A DNA stretch of 25,056 bases. It comes from a virus. Shown here piece after piece: positions 8,488 to 13,542 of this stretch; the stretch's first letter is position 1; the number at the start of each line of letters is the position of its first letter. Made by a program: the position numbers and the translations under genes. The notes below the pieces were generated by a model. That model did no database searches and was not told where the DNA came from. It worked only from the letters and a program-made list of their open reading frames with translations. The DNA lies in the IMG/VR virus record IMGVR_UViG_3300007735_000521, positions 1 through 25,056 of that record; one strand, 5' to 3'.

Positions 8488-8807
8488 TGCCAACAGTAGG
8501 ATTTAAACCAAACAACCGAATGACCGCTGAAGAGATTGAAGTCCGAATTTGGGCAATCGTCATCTTCTCCCTGACCATGATTCTTCTTGGCTCTGTGGCT
8601 ATGTTCCTCTACAGCGTTTCATTCGTGACGCAACCAATGTCAGGCATGGCGGCAATTGACAAGGTATATACACAGCAAATCAATACCATCATGGTGTTTA
8701 TCACTGGTGTTTTGGGTGGTGTAGCTGGTCGTAGTGCTGTCTCAGCCAGTGCCAAGGCGATAGCCAAGGCAGATGCTGACGCTGACTCAGAGCCACCAAC
8801 ACCATGA
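8487..8807 (+). CDS. Holin-like two-span membrane protein
   Basis: The 106-residue protein has two hydrophobic segments: about 23-45 (IWAIVIFSLTMILLGSVAMF) and about 66-86 (INTIMVFITGVLGGVAGRSA). They are separated by a short polar loop, with a polar N-terminus and an Ala/Asp-rich charged C-terminal tail (AKADADADSEPP). Size, topology and position directly before the spanins and endolysin match a class II-like holin, which would permeabilise the inner membrane and release the endolysin. It starts in a TAATG junction with the lipoprotein gene and ends in an ATGA overlap with Rz. No holin family signature was recognised, so the call rests on topology and neighbourhood. Confidence 0.6.
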   Translation: MPTVGFKPNNRMTAEEIEVRIWAIVIFSLTMILLGSVAMFLYSVSFVTQPMSGMAAIDKVYTQQINTIMVFITGVLGGVAGRSAVSASAKAIAKADADADSEPPTP

Positions 8808-9286
8808 GCCTATTAAACCCTTATGTGATTCTTGGCATCGTCTTAGCGGTGCTAGGTTCGTTTGGCGGTGGGTACTGGAAAGGCTCAAAGGATGAGGTGA
8901 CTCGTCAGCAACTTGAGATTGCCAAACTCAATGCCGAGGCAAGGCAAAAGGAACAAGCACTGACGATGGCGGTTACACAAACAGCAACAGCTTTAAGGAC
9001 ATCAAATGAGAAGGCAAGACAGATTTCAAAAGAGCGTGATTTGGCTATTTCCTCTGGTTCTTTACGGCTGCGGCTTCCTGTCAAAGCAGCCAACTGCCCC
9101 ATACATACCCCCACAGATACCGCCCCTGCCCCCCGAGATAGCGGTGAAGAGAGAGCCGAACTTGACGCAGAGACTGCTCGATCTCTTGTCGCCATCACCG
9201 ACTCAGGTGATGAAGCCATTAGACAACTCACCGCCTGTCAACAAGCCTACGAATCCATCTACCAAACCTTGAAAGGAAAACCATGA
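8804..9286 (+). CDS. Rz: Inner-membrane spanin subunit (Rz-like)
   Basis: The 160-residue protein has an N-terminal signal-anchor (about residues 6-25, PYVILGIVLAVLGSFGGGYW), then a long charged coiled coil (DEVTRQQLEIAKLNAEARQK) and a periplasmic C-terminal part with helix-forming sequence. This is the typical i-spanin plan: the protein spans the inner membrane and binds the outer-membrane partner to fuse the two membranes in the last step of lysis. The identification is strengthened by the Rz1-type lipoprotein frame nested inside it (9006-9272). Start overlaps the holin-like stop by ATGA, and its own stop overlaps the endolysin start by ATGA. Confidence 0.8.
   Translation: MSLLNPYVILGIVLAVLGSFGGGYWKGSKDEVTRQQLEIAKLNAEARQKEQALTMAVTQTATALRTSNEKARQISKERDLAISSGSLRLRLPVKAANCPIHTPTDTAPAPRDSGEERAELDAETARSLVAITDSGDEAIRQLTACQQAYESIYQTLKGKP
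9006..9272 (+). CDS. Rz1: Outer-membrane spanin lipoprotein (Rz1-like), nested in Rz
   Basis: This 88-residue frame lies wholly inside Rz in another frame. It has a basic start, a hydrophobic core and a lipobox-like LVLYGC, giving a lipidated Cys near residue 22. The mature part is short and proline-rich (TAPYIPPQIPPLPPEI), the hallmark of Rz1-type o-spanins, which form the outer-membrane half of the spanin complex. The C-terminal part after about residue 60 is also Pro/Ser-rich. Nested Rz1 genes are classical in lambda-like phages. Another start could be used, but the signal peptide requires the frame to begin close to this ATG. Confidence 0.8.
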   Translation: MRRQDRFQKSVIWLFPLVLYGCGFLSKQPTAPYIPPQIPPLPPEIAVKREPNLTQRLLDLLSPSPTQVMKPLDNSPPVNKPTNPSTKP

Positions 9287-9744
9287 ACCTGTCAGCAAAC
9301 TTCACGCTAAAGGAACTTACCAGATCAGACACTGCCACTCGTTTGGGTCTGGACAATACGCCAGATGATGAGGCTTTAGAGAACCTGAAGACTCTTTGTG
9401 AGAAGGTACTTCAGCCAGTGCGTGACAACTTTGGTCGAGTTACTGTGAACTCTGGGTATCGTAGCCCTGAGTCAAATGCGGCTGTGGGTGGTTCTAAGAC
9501 ATCTGACCATTGCAAGGGTATGGCGGCTGATATTGAAGTTGATGGTGTTGATAACCCTGATTTAGCGCAATGGATTATGGATAACCTTGAGTACACACAG
9601 CTCATCCTTGAATTCTACGAAAGGGGTAAAGGGTCAAGTGGCTGGGTTCATGTTAGCTACGACCCAAACAACCTCAAGAAACAGGAATTGACCGCCACCA
9701 AGGTGGCAGGGAAAACTACTTATCTGAATGGATTAGTGGCGTAA
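9283..9744 (+). CDS. Endolysin, M15-family peptidase
   Basis: The 153-residue protein contains the zinc-peptidase motifs of the M15 (D-Ala-D-Ala carboxypeptidase/VanY-like) family: SGYRSP at about 57-62, SDHCKGMAADIEV with H76 and D83 as zinc ligands, and WVHVSY with H123 as third ligand. E110 in the LILEF segment could be the catalytic acid. Such proteins cut peptidoglycan stem peptides and act as phage endolysins. There is no signal peptide, so export through the holin is expected. It closes the lysis cassette, starting in an ATGA overlap with Rz. Its 3' end overlaps the convergent leftward operon by 29 nt. Confidence 0.88.
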   Translation: MNLSANFTLKELTRSDTATRLGLDNTPDDEALENLKTLCEKVLQPVRDNFGRVTVNSGYRSPESNAAVGGSKTSDHCKGMAADIEVDGVDNPDLAQWIMDNLEYTQLILEFYERGKGSSGWVHVSYDPNNLKKQELTATKVAGKTTYLNGLVA

Positions 9745-9901
9745 GCAGCCTTTTGCAGAAGTGCTTGGGGATAAGGTGCTCAAACAAGATCACCTCCCCA
9801 CACTTCTGGCATAACCAAGCTACGCCTTGATCAACCCTAGTCTCCCGATCACCTCGTAGACCTCTTTGTCTGCCATAAAAGGTGCGTATTTTGACGATCA
9901 T
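9716..9901 (-). CDS. Small putative zinc-binding protein
   Basis: The 61-residue leftward gene starts in an ATGA overlap with the upstream gene, which supports this start. A basic N-terminal half is followed by CQKCG (C31, C34) and then H42, H47 and C49 in EHLIPKHFCK, a plausible zinc-finger ligand set (CxxC plus His/Cys). Such mini zinc proteins are common in phage early operons and may bind nucleic acid or host proteins. It is the last gene of the leftward operon and ends 29 nt inside the convergent endolysin gene. Specific function is unknown. Confidence 0.6.
   Translation of the reverse strand: MIVKIRTFYGRQRGLRGDRETRVDQGVAWLCQKCGEVILFEHLIPKHFCKRLLTPLIHSDK
9756..9808. terminator. Inverted repeat between convergent operons, possible bidirectional terminator
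   Basis: CAGAAGTGCTTGGGGA (9756-9771) faces TCCCCACACTTCTG (9795-9808). The outer 8 bp and inner 5 bp pair, with a 2-3 nt bulge and a 23-nt loop. It lies just after the endolysin stop and inside the last leftward gene, where it also encodes the CQKCG and KHFC parts. There is no T-run, so factor-independent termination is uncertain; it may only be coincidental gene sequence. Confidence 0.35.
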
Positions 9902-10068
9902 TTCTTGTTGCTCAGTGCCTTGGAATAGATAAAAACTTGGTTCTTTTCGTTGATGTCACGCTTGTCCTGCTTTCGTTTGGCAAACTCCTCACCCTGTTTG
10001 AAGCGTTTCATCTTTTCATCACTCAGCCAAACAGATGGTTGCCCCTTATAGTTGAATGCGTTTGTCAT
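9898..10068 (-). CDS. Small basic hypothetical protein
   Basis: The 56-residue leftward gene was read by hand; it is below common length cut-offs. Both ends are ATGA overlaps with neighbours (start at 10068, stop at 9898-9900), a strong sign of real translation in this chain. It is rich in Lys and Arg (EKMKRFKQGEEFAKRKQDKR), mostly helical, with an aromatic N-terminal segment (NAFNYKGQPSVWLSDEK). There is no signal peptide or known motif. Nucleic-acid or protein binding is possible. Confidence 0.65.
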   Translation of the reverse strand: MTNAFNYKGQPSVWLSDEKMKRFKQGEEFAKRKQDKRDINEKNQVFIYSKALSNKK

Positions 10069-10244
10069 CGTTTCATTCCTCTGATGAAAATCCCAAACGA
10101 ATCAAGAGTATCTTTTCCAAAGCACTTCATCTTTTCGACCTCCACCGCCACTTCTTCAAGAATGTCGTTTCTCAACTCGTCATAGACTTGTTGCTGAGTT
10201 TTGTATTCTTCAATCTGTCTCTTGCGGTTCAATGATTCATTCAT
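10065..10244 (-). CDS. Small coiled-coil hypothetical protein
   Basis: The 59-residue leftward gene starts at the ATG at 10244, within an 8-nt overlap with the upstream gene, and stops in an ATGA overlap with the next. The N-terminal two thirds form a charged helix with heptad-like spacing (RQIEEYKTQQQVYDELRND, then EEVAVEVEKM). The end is CFGKDTLDSFGIFIRGM. No known domain was recognised. The chain of overlaps is the main evidence that it is coding. Confidence 0.65.
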   Translation of the reverse strand: MNESLNRKRQIEEYKTQQQVYDELRNDILEEVAVEVEKMKCFGKDTLDSFGIFIRGMKR

Positions 10245-10455
10245 GCGGTAACTCCTGAAGTTCCAAAATTCTTTTGTTCAGTCTGGAGATTCTTTGCTCG
10301 TTGTAATTCACAATGGATTGCGAGTATTCAACTGAAGTCTCTGCTTGCAGCTTGGCAAGCTGTGCCTCAATCAATTCCTTTTGCACCATCTCAAGAGGTG
10401 TCTTTGCTCTGAGTAAATCCTTGACATATTTAATCGTTAAGTCTCGCCAGTTCAT
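10237..10455 (-). CDS. Small coiled-coil hypothetical protein
   Basis: The 72-residue leftward gene is predominantly helical, with a long coiled-coil-like stretch (LEMVQKELIEAQLAKLQAE, then NYNEQRISRLNKRILELQ). Its start overlaps the stop of the HTH gene by 4 nt, and its end overlaps the next start by 8 nt. There is no transmembrane segment or signal. It resembles small phage proteins that dimerise through helices. A role as partner of the upstream HTH protein is possible because the two are translationally coupled. Confidence 0.7.
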   Translation of the reverse strand: MNWRDLTIKYVKDLLRAKTPLEMVQKELIEAQLAKLQAETSVEYSQSIVNYNEQRISRLNKRILELQELPHE

Positions 10456-10646
10456 GGCTGTTTCCTTTTCTTTGATGGCTTGAACTTGCCCGCCTTGCGA
10501 AAGATGGTACGCAAGCTGTTGTAGTTGACACCGAATCTGTTGGCAATCTCCAGCTTGCTGAACCCTTGGTCGAACAAACTGAATGCTCTGCGCTCGTCAA
10601 TCTGAATCGGTTTGCGCCCCGATCCTGCTCTAGCACCACCTTTCAT
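10452..10646 (-). CDS. Small helix-turn-helix DNA-binding protein
   Basis: The 64-residue leftward gene has GGGGGCGAGG just before its ATG. A GARAGSGRKP arm is followed by a helix-turn-helix (about residues 28-50): FDQGFSKLEIANRFGVNYNS then LRTIFRKAG. This is the resolvase/transposase-like HTH plan, in which the second helix (NYNSLRTIF) reads DNA. A Lys-rich tail ends the protein. It is coupled by ATGA overlaps on both sides. Likely a transcription regulator or terminase-like DNA-binding factor. The target site is unknown. Confidence 0.75.
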   Translation of the reverse strand: MKGGARAGSGRKPIQIDERRAFSLFDQGFSKLEIANRFGVNYNSLRTIFRKAGKFKPSKKRKQP

Positions 10647-10753
10647 CCTCGCCCCCTATGGTTGAAAACAAATCCTCTTTTGATTTTTGAATTGGTGCAA
10701 CTGTAGGTTTTGGCAGCCACATCCCTGACCCACCTCGGGCAGTCTGGACACAT
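10643..10753 (-). CDS. Small Cys-containing basic protein
   Basis: A 36-residue product starts at the ATG at 10753, overlapping the small membrane protein's stop as TGATG. It has CPDC (C2, C5) and a third Cys at 19 with a basic tail (SKIKRGFVFNHRGRG), a partial zinc-ribbon-like pattern. Alternatively it is only the C-terminal end of the 103-residue frame with which it is in phase. The stop overlaps the HTH gene start by 4 nt. Confidence 0.5.
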   Translation of the reverse strand: MCPDCPRWVRDVAAKTYSCTNSKIKRGFVFNHRGRG

Positions 10754-10954
10754 CACTCTTTTTCGCTTTCCTTTAGAAGCCACAAAACAAATGCTACGCA
10801 CACTGCTATTCCCAATGCGAATGCTAATGTCGCTATCAGCAGAAAATTTACTATGGTTTCGAGCATGATTGGTCACCCCTTTGTCTTTGCTATCAAAGTA
10901 GAGCAATGCGCCAGCACAAAGCAATGCCACCATGACCTTGCGCCAGTGGTTCAT
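10643..10954 (-). CDS. Hypothetical protein; 103-aa frame, probably composite
   Basis: The frame starts in an ATGA overlap with the upstream gene, which supports a real start here. The first 26 residues (WRKVMVALLCAGALLYF, then DSKDKG) look like a small membrane protein. The next stretch (about residues 27-67) is polar and has no clear fold, and it coincides with a convincing membrane protein in another frame (10753-10866). The last 36 residues are the Cys-containing protein that can start at 10753. One G fewer in the GGGG run near 10876 would end the first protein at DSKDKG. I therefore see either one 103-residue protein with overlapping genes inside, or a merged frame. Confidence 0.4.
   Translation of the reverse strand: MNHWRKVMVALLCAGALLYFDSKDKGVTNHARNHSKFSADSDISIRIGNSSVRSICFVASKGKRKRVMCPDCPRWVRDVAAKTYSCTNSKIKRGFVFNHRGRG
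10753..10866 (-). CDS. Small membrane protein nested in another frame
   Basis: A 37-residue frame starts at ATG 10866, behind AAAGGGGTGA. It holds one strongly hydrophobic segment (about residues 6-31, IVNFLLIATLAFALGIAV followed by CVAFVLWLL) and a charged tail (KESEKE). Its stop overlaps the ATG of the next short frame as TGATG. The clean membrane-anchor architecture, ribosome site and coupled stop argue it is real, although it overlaps the 103-residue frame. Function unknown. Confidence 0.55.
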   Translation of the reverse strand: MLETIVNFLLIATLAFALGIAVCVAFVLWLLKESEKE

Positions 10955-11214
10955 TTGTTTGCCGCAATCAGTTCCAACTCAGCATCCCTGAGTTGGTCTT
11001 TGATGATGGTCAACTCCTCCTCCACCATCTTGAGTTTCTTTTCCATCCTCGTTCTTGTCAATCTCTCAGCGTTGGCGTAGCCAATCAAAGAAGACTCAAC
11101 TGCCACCTTGCGGATGAGTTGGATGATCTGGTCACGACTCATAAAGCCACCAGCAATGTCTTTAGATGGCGCAATCTTGGCAATCAGTTCTTCCAATTCT
11201 TTTTCCATAGTCAT
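10951..11214 (-). CDS. Small coiled-coil hypothetical protein
   Basis: I use the ATG at 11214, which overlaps the upstream stop as ATGA and follows GGAG at 7 nt. A frame open back to 11331 would overlap the upstream gene by 121 nt and is unlikely. The 87-residue product is acidic and helical at the start (EKELEELIAKIAP), with a middle SRDQIIQLIRKVAVESSLIG and a C-terminal coiled coil (RMEKKLKMVEEELTIIKDQL). There is no known domain. It is coupled to its neighbours at both ends. Confidence 0.7.
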   Translation of the reverse strand: MTMEKELEELIAKIAPSKDIAGGFMSRDQIIQLIRKVAVESSLIGYANAERLTRTRMEKKLKMVEEELTIIKDQLRDAELELIAANK

Positions 11215-11462
11215 GCTGTTTCTCCTTGTGGTTGTGATGAATTCCATGCGTGTTGCAAGGCGGTGAAGTTCATGGGTGCAATGGTCACAGTGGATAGGAA
11301 CAAGCCCTTGCCATGCGTTCTGCGCCCCCAATCGTCAGTGGCTTTGATGTTCTTGAGTTCATTCCTCTTGACAGCGTTGTATACGCTATGCTGCTTAAAC
11401 CCTGCCTCTATCAACTCTTCCATTGACCGAGGTTCTTGGCAGAAGTCTTGTAGGGGTGTCAT
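11211..11462 (-). CDS. Small putative winged-HTH-like protein
   Basis: The 83-residue leftward gene contains a segment RSMEELIEAGFKQHSVYNAV followed by KRNELKNIK (about residues 12-41). It resembles the helix-turn-helix core of small DNA-binding proteins in which the second helix is HSVYNAVKR. The rest (DDWGRRTHGKGLFLSTVTIA) could form the wing. Start and stop are ATGA overlaps with neighbours. It may regulate the operon or act on host DNA. The HTH reading is tentative. Confidence 0.6.
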   Translation of the reverse strand: MTPLQDFCQEPRSMEELIEAGFKQHSVYNAVKRNELKNIKATDDWGRRTHGKGLFLSTVTIAPMNFTALQHAWNSSQPQGETA

Positions 11463-11731
11463 TGTTCCCTCGCTTTCAGCATTGCGTCTGCTAGATCGTA
11501 AGCATCTTCAGCAATCAATTCCTTTGTACCTTGGTCTAAATCATTTTTAGGAAGCGCATTCCTATCCTTACTGTCCACAATATTGGGATGGTGGTAATCG
11601 GTTATCCAATACTGGTAGCAGATTGGAAGCGCCTTTGCCGCCATGTAGTCACGCAAGGTCATGCCTCTTGAATTTGTTTCTTGGTCTTCAATGTAAATGC
11701 TTTGTACTGGAAATGCTGGTGGGTTGTTCAT
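11459..11731 (-). CDS. Conserved phage hypothetical protein (MTLRDYMAAKAL type)
   Basis: The 90-residue leftward gene begins NNPPAFPVQSIYIED and has the GMTLRDYMAAKAL block (residues about 23-35) and an end DAYDLADAMLKARE. This combination recurs in many phage and prophage small proteins of unknown function. There is no signal peptide or metal motif. It sits in the middle of the coupled leftward operon with 4-nt overlaps at both ends. I am confident of the coding call and family resemblance; the function is not known. Confidence 0.75.
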   Translation of the reverse strand: MNNPPAFPVQSIYIEDQETNSRGMTLRDYMAAKALPICYQYWITDYHHPNIVDSKDRNALPKNDLDQGTKELIAEDAYDLADAMLKAREQ

Positions 11732-12000
11732 TTCAATGCTCCTTTACGCTTTACTGTGCCAACCAAATTCCCCTTATTGATTTCAGATAAAAGATGTTTG
11801 GCAACATTCAAAACTTGACGAGCATTGTTTAAATCACCATCAGCCATAAAGTCTTGAGCATTGGTTATTAAATCAACAACAATACTGTTGCCACCTTTCA
11901 TTTTGTATGTAATGGTTTCTGTGATACCCAAAGCATATTTTTCAATATGGTCAATACCATATCTGCGTCTATTGCGGCTTATTTCTGGGTATGAAGTCAT
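11728..12000 (-). CDS. Hypothetical protein
   Basis: The 90-residue leftward gene has a basic, Tyr-containing N-terminal part (EISRNRRRYGIDHIEKYALG), a beta-like centre (ITETITYKMKGGNSIVVDLI) and a helical end (DLNNARQVLNVAKHLLSEIN) resembling a TPR-like helix pair. No family recognised. It is joined by ATGA overlaps to the small membrane protein upstream and the gene downstream, so it is probably co-translated with them. Confidence 0.65.
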   Translation of the reverse strand: MTSYPEISRNRRRYGIDHIEKYALGITETITYKMKGGNSIVVDLITNAQDFMADGDLNNARQVLNVAKHLLSEINKGNLVGTVKRKGALK

Positions 12001-12089
12001 TTCACCATCTCCTTTGCAATCTCAATCAGGAACGGCACAGACAGGATCAAGCCTACTAGGGTGGCTTGTAGGGTTTGTTTAAGCGTCAT
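11997..12089 (-). CDS. Tiny membrane protein
   Basis: Three consecutive ATG codons lie at 12095, 12092 and 12089. The last has the best spacing (7 nt) to GAGGAG, giving 30 residues. The product is one hydrophobic helix (LQATLVGLILSVPFLIEIA) with a Lys-containing tail, so it is an inner-membrane peptide. A longer frame reaching back to 12221 is unlikely because it would overlap the upstream gene almost completely. The stop overlaps the next start by 4 nt. Function unknown. Confidence 0.65.
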   Translation of the reverse strand: MTLKQTLQATLVGLILSVPFLIEIAKEMVK

Positions 12090-12231
12090 CATCATTCTCC
12101 TCGCAGAGTTCACAGGTGGGGTGTTCAGGGTCACGGCAGTCTGGGTGTTGGGACAGGAGATACTGGTAGCGTCTGAGGTGACGAGCCTCAGACTTGATCT
12201 CCTCTGCTTCTGATGGGTCAATCTCTCGCAT
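12079..12231 (-). CDS. Small acidic protein with Cys cluster
   Basis: The 50-residue leftward frame was read by hand. It starts at ATG 12231 behind GGAGAATTGAAG. The N-terminal half is charged and helical (EAEEIKSEARHLRRYQYLL). The second half contains DCRDPEHPTCELC with C32, C40 and C43, plus H29 and H37, a possible zinc-binding knuckle, and an acidic tail (EENDDDA). Its last 11 nt overlap the tiny membrane protein start. It may bind a host protein or metal. Confidence 0.65.
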   Translation of the reverse strand: MREIDPSEAEEIKSEARHLRRYQYLLSQHPDCRDPEHPTCELCEENDDDA

Positions 12232-12259
12232 CTTCAATTCTCCTTTTAGGTTGAAAGAT

Positions 12260-12273
12260 GGGGCTTGCGCCCC
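12260..12273 (-). terminator. GNRA-loop hairpin between leftward genes
   Basis: On the minus strand GGGGC-GCAA-GCCCC forms a perfect 5-bp stem with a GNRA tetraloop. It lies between the 62-residue gene and the 50-residue gene, with only a weak run of T after it. It may attenuate transcription or protect the mRNA end rather than terminate fully. Confidence 0.4.
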
Positions 12274-12279
12274 TTTGGG

Positions 12280-12468
12280 TTAAGAGTAGGACAAGCCTTG
12301 AAACTCAAAAGAGTCCGCAAACTCTGGTGCAGTAGACTTGCGAATCTCAATTGAGACACAACCAACACCATAGCGTTGAGCCAAATATTCTTTGGCATCA
12401 ACAGTGTTAGCAACCACCAAAATGGTAGTAGCGTTGAAATCAGCGGGAGAGAAAGTGAAATCGGTCAT
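12280..12468 (-). CDS. Hypothetical protein, first gene of the leftward operon
   Basis: I use the ATG at 12468, directly after GGAGGTCAC, giving 62 residues; a longer frame from 12513 would lack a ribosome site. The product has an alpha/beta look: TTILVVANTVDAKEYLAQRY then GVGCVSIEIRKSTAPEFADSF. It has no signal or membrane segment. Being first behind a near-consensus promoter it is expected to be the most strongly expressed early product, and a hairpin separates it from the rest. No family recognised; host takeover or anti-defence is a guess from position. Confidence 0.65.
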   Translation of the reverse strand: MTDFTFSPADFNATTILVVANTVDAKEYLAQRYGVGCVSIEIRKSTAPEFADSFEFQGLSYS

Positions 12469-12508
12469 GTGACCTCCAAAAAGTTGAATTGCGTTGTTGA
12501 TGGAGTGA

Positions 12509-12536
12509 ATCATACAGCGATTAACTACCTTGTCAA
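12509..12536 (-). promoter_or_regulatory. Leftward sigma70-type promoter
   Basis: On the minus strand, TTGACA (12536-12531) and TATGAT (12514-12509) are separated by 16 bp. The -35 is perfect consensus and the -10 matches five of six. Transcription would begin near 12502, leaving a leader of about 33 nt with a GGAGG site for the first leftward gene. It lies beside the divergent HTH-regulator promoter. Confidence 0.75.
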
Positions 12537-12537
12537 C

Positions 12538-12624
12538 TCCCCCATAACTAATCCCCCACAGTTAACTCAACTATTCAATCACAAAGTGCTTGACCAATCA
12601 ATTAAAAGTCTCTAGACTCCCCCA
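12538..12624 (+). repeat. TCCCCCA repeats in the divergent control region
   Basis: TCCCCCA occurs at 12538-12544, 12552-12558 and 12618-12624, and TTAACT/ATAACT elements lie at 12521, 12544 and 12562. The first and last TCCCCCA copies lie next to the -35 of the leftward promoter and right after the -10 of the rightward promoter. They are candidate operators for the adjacent HTH protein. Confidence 0.4.
12590..12618 (+). promoter_or_regulatory. Rightward promoter giving a leaderless regulator mRNA
   Basis: TTGACC (12590-12595) and TAGACT (12613-12618) are spaced by exactly 17 bp. The ATG of the regulator is at 12629, ten bases after the -10, so transcription would start within a few bases of the start codon. 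The bases before the ATG are pyrimidine-rich with no ribosome site. Confidence 0.6.
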
Positions 12625-12628
12625 CACT

Positions 12629-12859
12629 ATGAACACTCCAACCATGCAAACCATTGATTCCATTAGGGAAAAGGCTGAAATCGCTGGCTACACCATCACA
12701 GATGTTGCTCGTCATGCTGGCTTTCACCCTGCCCAAGTTAGCCGTTACGCCACAGGTAAAACCATACCACTGGTCACCACCATCAGGAGGCTAGATGAGT
12801 CGGTAGATTCCCTGATTCAGGCTCGTTTTAAGGCTCTACAGGGGCTGTTAAATGACTAG
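12629..12859 (+). CDS. Cro/CI-type helix-turn-helix regulator
   Basis: I use the ATG at 12629 (76 residues) rather than a TTG at 12590 that lies in the promoter. Residues about 21-41 form an XRE-type helix-turn-helix: YTITDVARHAGFHPAQVSRY, followed by an ATGK-type turn. The C-terminus is a short helical tail with no dimerisation domain of the large CI type, so it is closer to Cro size. It sits next to the divergent promoters and probably binds them to set the lytic or lysogenic balance or early timing. The mRNA appears leaderless. The stop overlaps the resolvase gene by 8 nt. Confidence 0.8.
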   Translation: MNTPTMQTIDSIREKAEIAGYTITDVARHAGFHPAQVSRYATGKTIPLVTTIRRLDESVDSLIQARFKALQGLLND

Positions 12860-13325
12860 GCGCACCATTGGTATTGACTGTGGCTTAAATGGGGCTATAG
12901 CCCTTGTGGTGGATGGCGAACTGGTGAGGGTAGTGGATATGCCCACAGTGACCTTGGAACGCAACGGCAAGACCAAGCGTCAGGTGTCAGTGCCTGAGTT
13001 GGTGGGCATCATCAAGGAACTTGACCCCACCGAGGCATACGCTGAAAAAGTGTTTGCAATGGCAGGGCAAGGCGTAACCAGTGTATTTTCTCTAGGGCGC
13101 AGTCTTGGGGTGGTAGAAGGTGTACTCACAGCCCTACGCATCAAGACCACCTTGATGACACCGCAAACATGGATTAAAGCTATGGGCGTTGTTGGGGGAA
13201 AGGATGGGTCAAGAGCAAGGGCGATGGAGTTGTTCCCTGACCATCTAGCCCTGTTCAAGAGGGTCAAGGATGATGGGCGCAGTGATGCCAGTTTGATTGC
13301 ACTTTGGGGGTATCGCAATGGATAA
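12852..13325 (+). CDS. RuvC-like Holliday junction resolvase
   Basis: The 157-residue protein has an RNase H-fold opening with GIDCGLNGAIA (D9 catalytic), YAEKVFAM with E65, a later DDGRSDASLIALWG carrying D141/D145, and a MTPQTWIKAMGV block typical of RuvC-like proteins. It would cleave four-way DNA junctions during recombination or before packaging. The length is typical of phage RuvC-like enzymes. It overlaps the HTH gene at its start and the next small gene at its end, forming a coupled chain with the nuclease downstream. Confidence 0.82.
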   Translation: MTRRTIGIDCGLNGAIALVVDGELVRVVDMPTVTLERNGKTKRQVSVPELVGIIKELDPTEAYAEKVFAMAGQGVTSVFSLGRSLGVVEGVLTALRIKTTLMTPQTWIKAMGVVGGKDGSRARAMELFPDHLALFKRVKDDGRSDASLIALWGYRNG

Positions 13326-13542
13326 CAAAGAGAGAGAAACCTTGCGTGAGCACATCGTCTGGTTGGGTTCACAACTTGAACAGGAAAGACGGCAAAACCA
13401 ACACACCGTGGTTTTCTTAAAGAGATTGCTTGACCCTGAAGACCTCGGTCATGCGGTGTCGCATGAGGTGAGAAAACTCGCCTACCAATTACTCATTGAA
13501 CATCACCACATTGAAAGAGACTCATGGCAATCAAACAATTAA
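13318..13542 (+). CDS. Small hypothetical protein
   Basis: I use the ATG at 13318, inside the resolvase end and behind GGGGGT; a longer frame from 13297 lacks support. The product has 74 residues, is highly charged and helical (DNKERETLREHIVWLGSQLE, then EVRKLAYQLLIEHHHIERD), and is rich in His at the end. No known domain. The stop overlaps the following nuclease gene by 19 nt, so it is probably co-translated with DNA-metabolism genes. Confidence 0.65.
   Translation: MDNKERETLREHIVWLGSQLEQERRQNQHTVVFLKRLLDPEDLGHAVSHEVRKLAYQLLIEHHHIERDSWQSNN

Noticed and set aside
10430-10639. 69-aa minus-strand frame
   Set aside because: Overlaps the HTH gene in another frame and breaks the chain of coupled starts.
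10993-11550. 185-aa plus-strand frame across the leftward operon
   Set aside because: Antisense to three coupled genes; no ribosome site and His/Leu/Ser-rich shadow composition.
12090-12221. Upstream extension of the tiny membrane protein
   Set aside because: Overlaps the 50-aa Cys gene almost completely; the ATG at 12089 has the best-spaced ribosome site.
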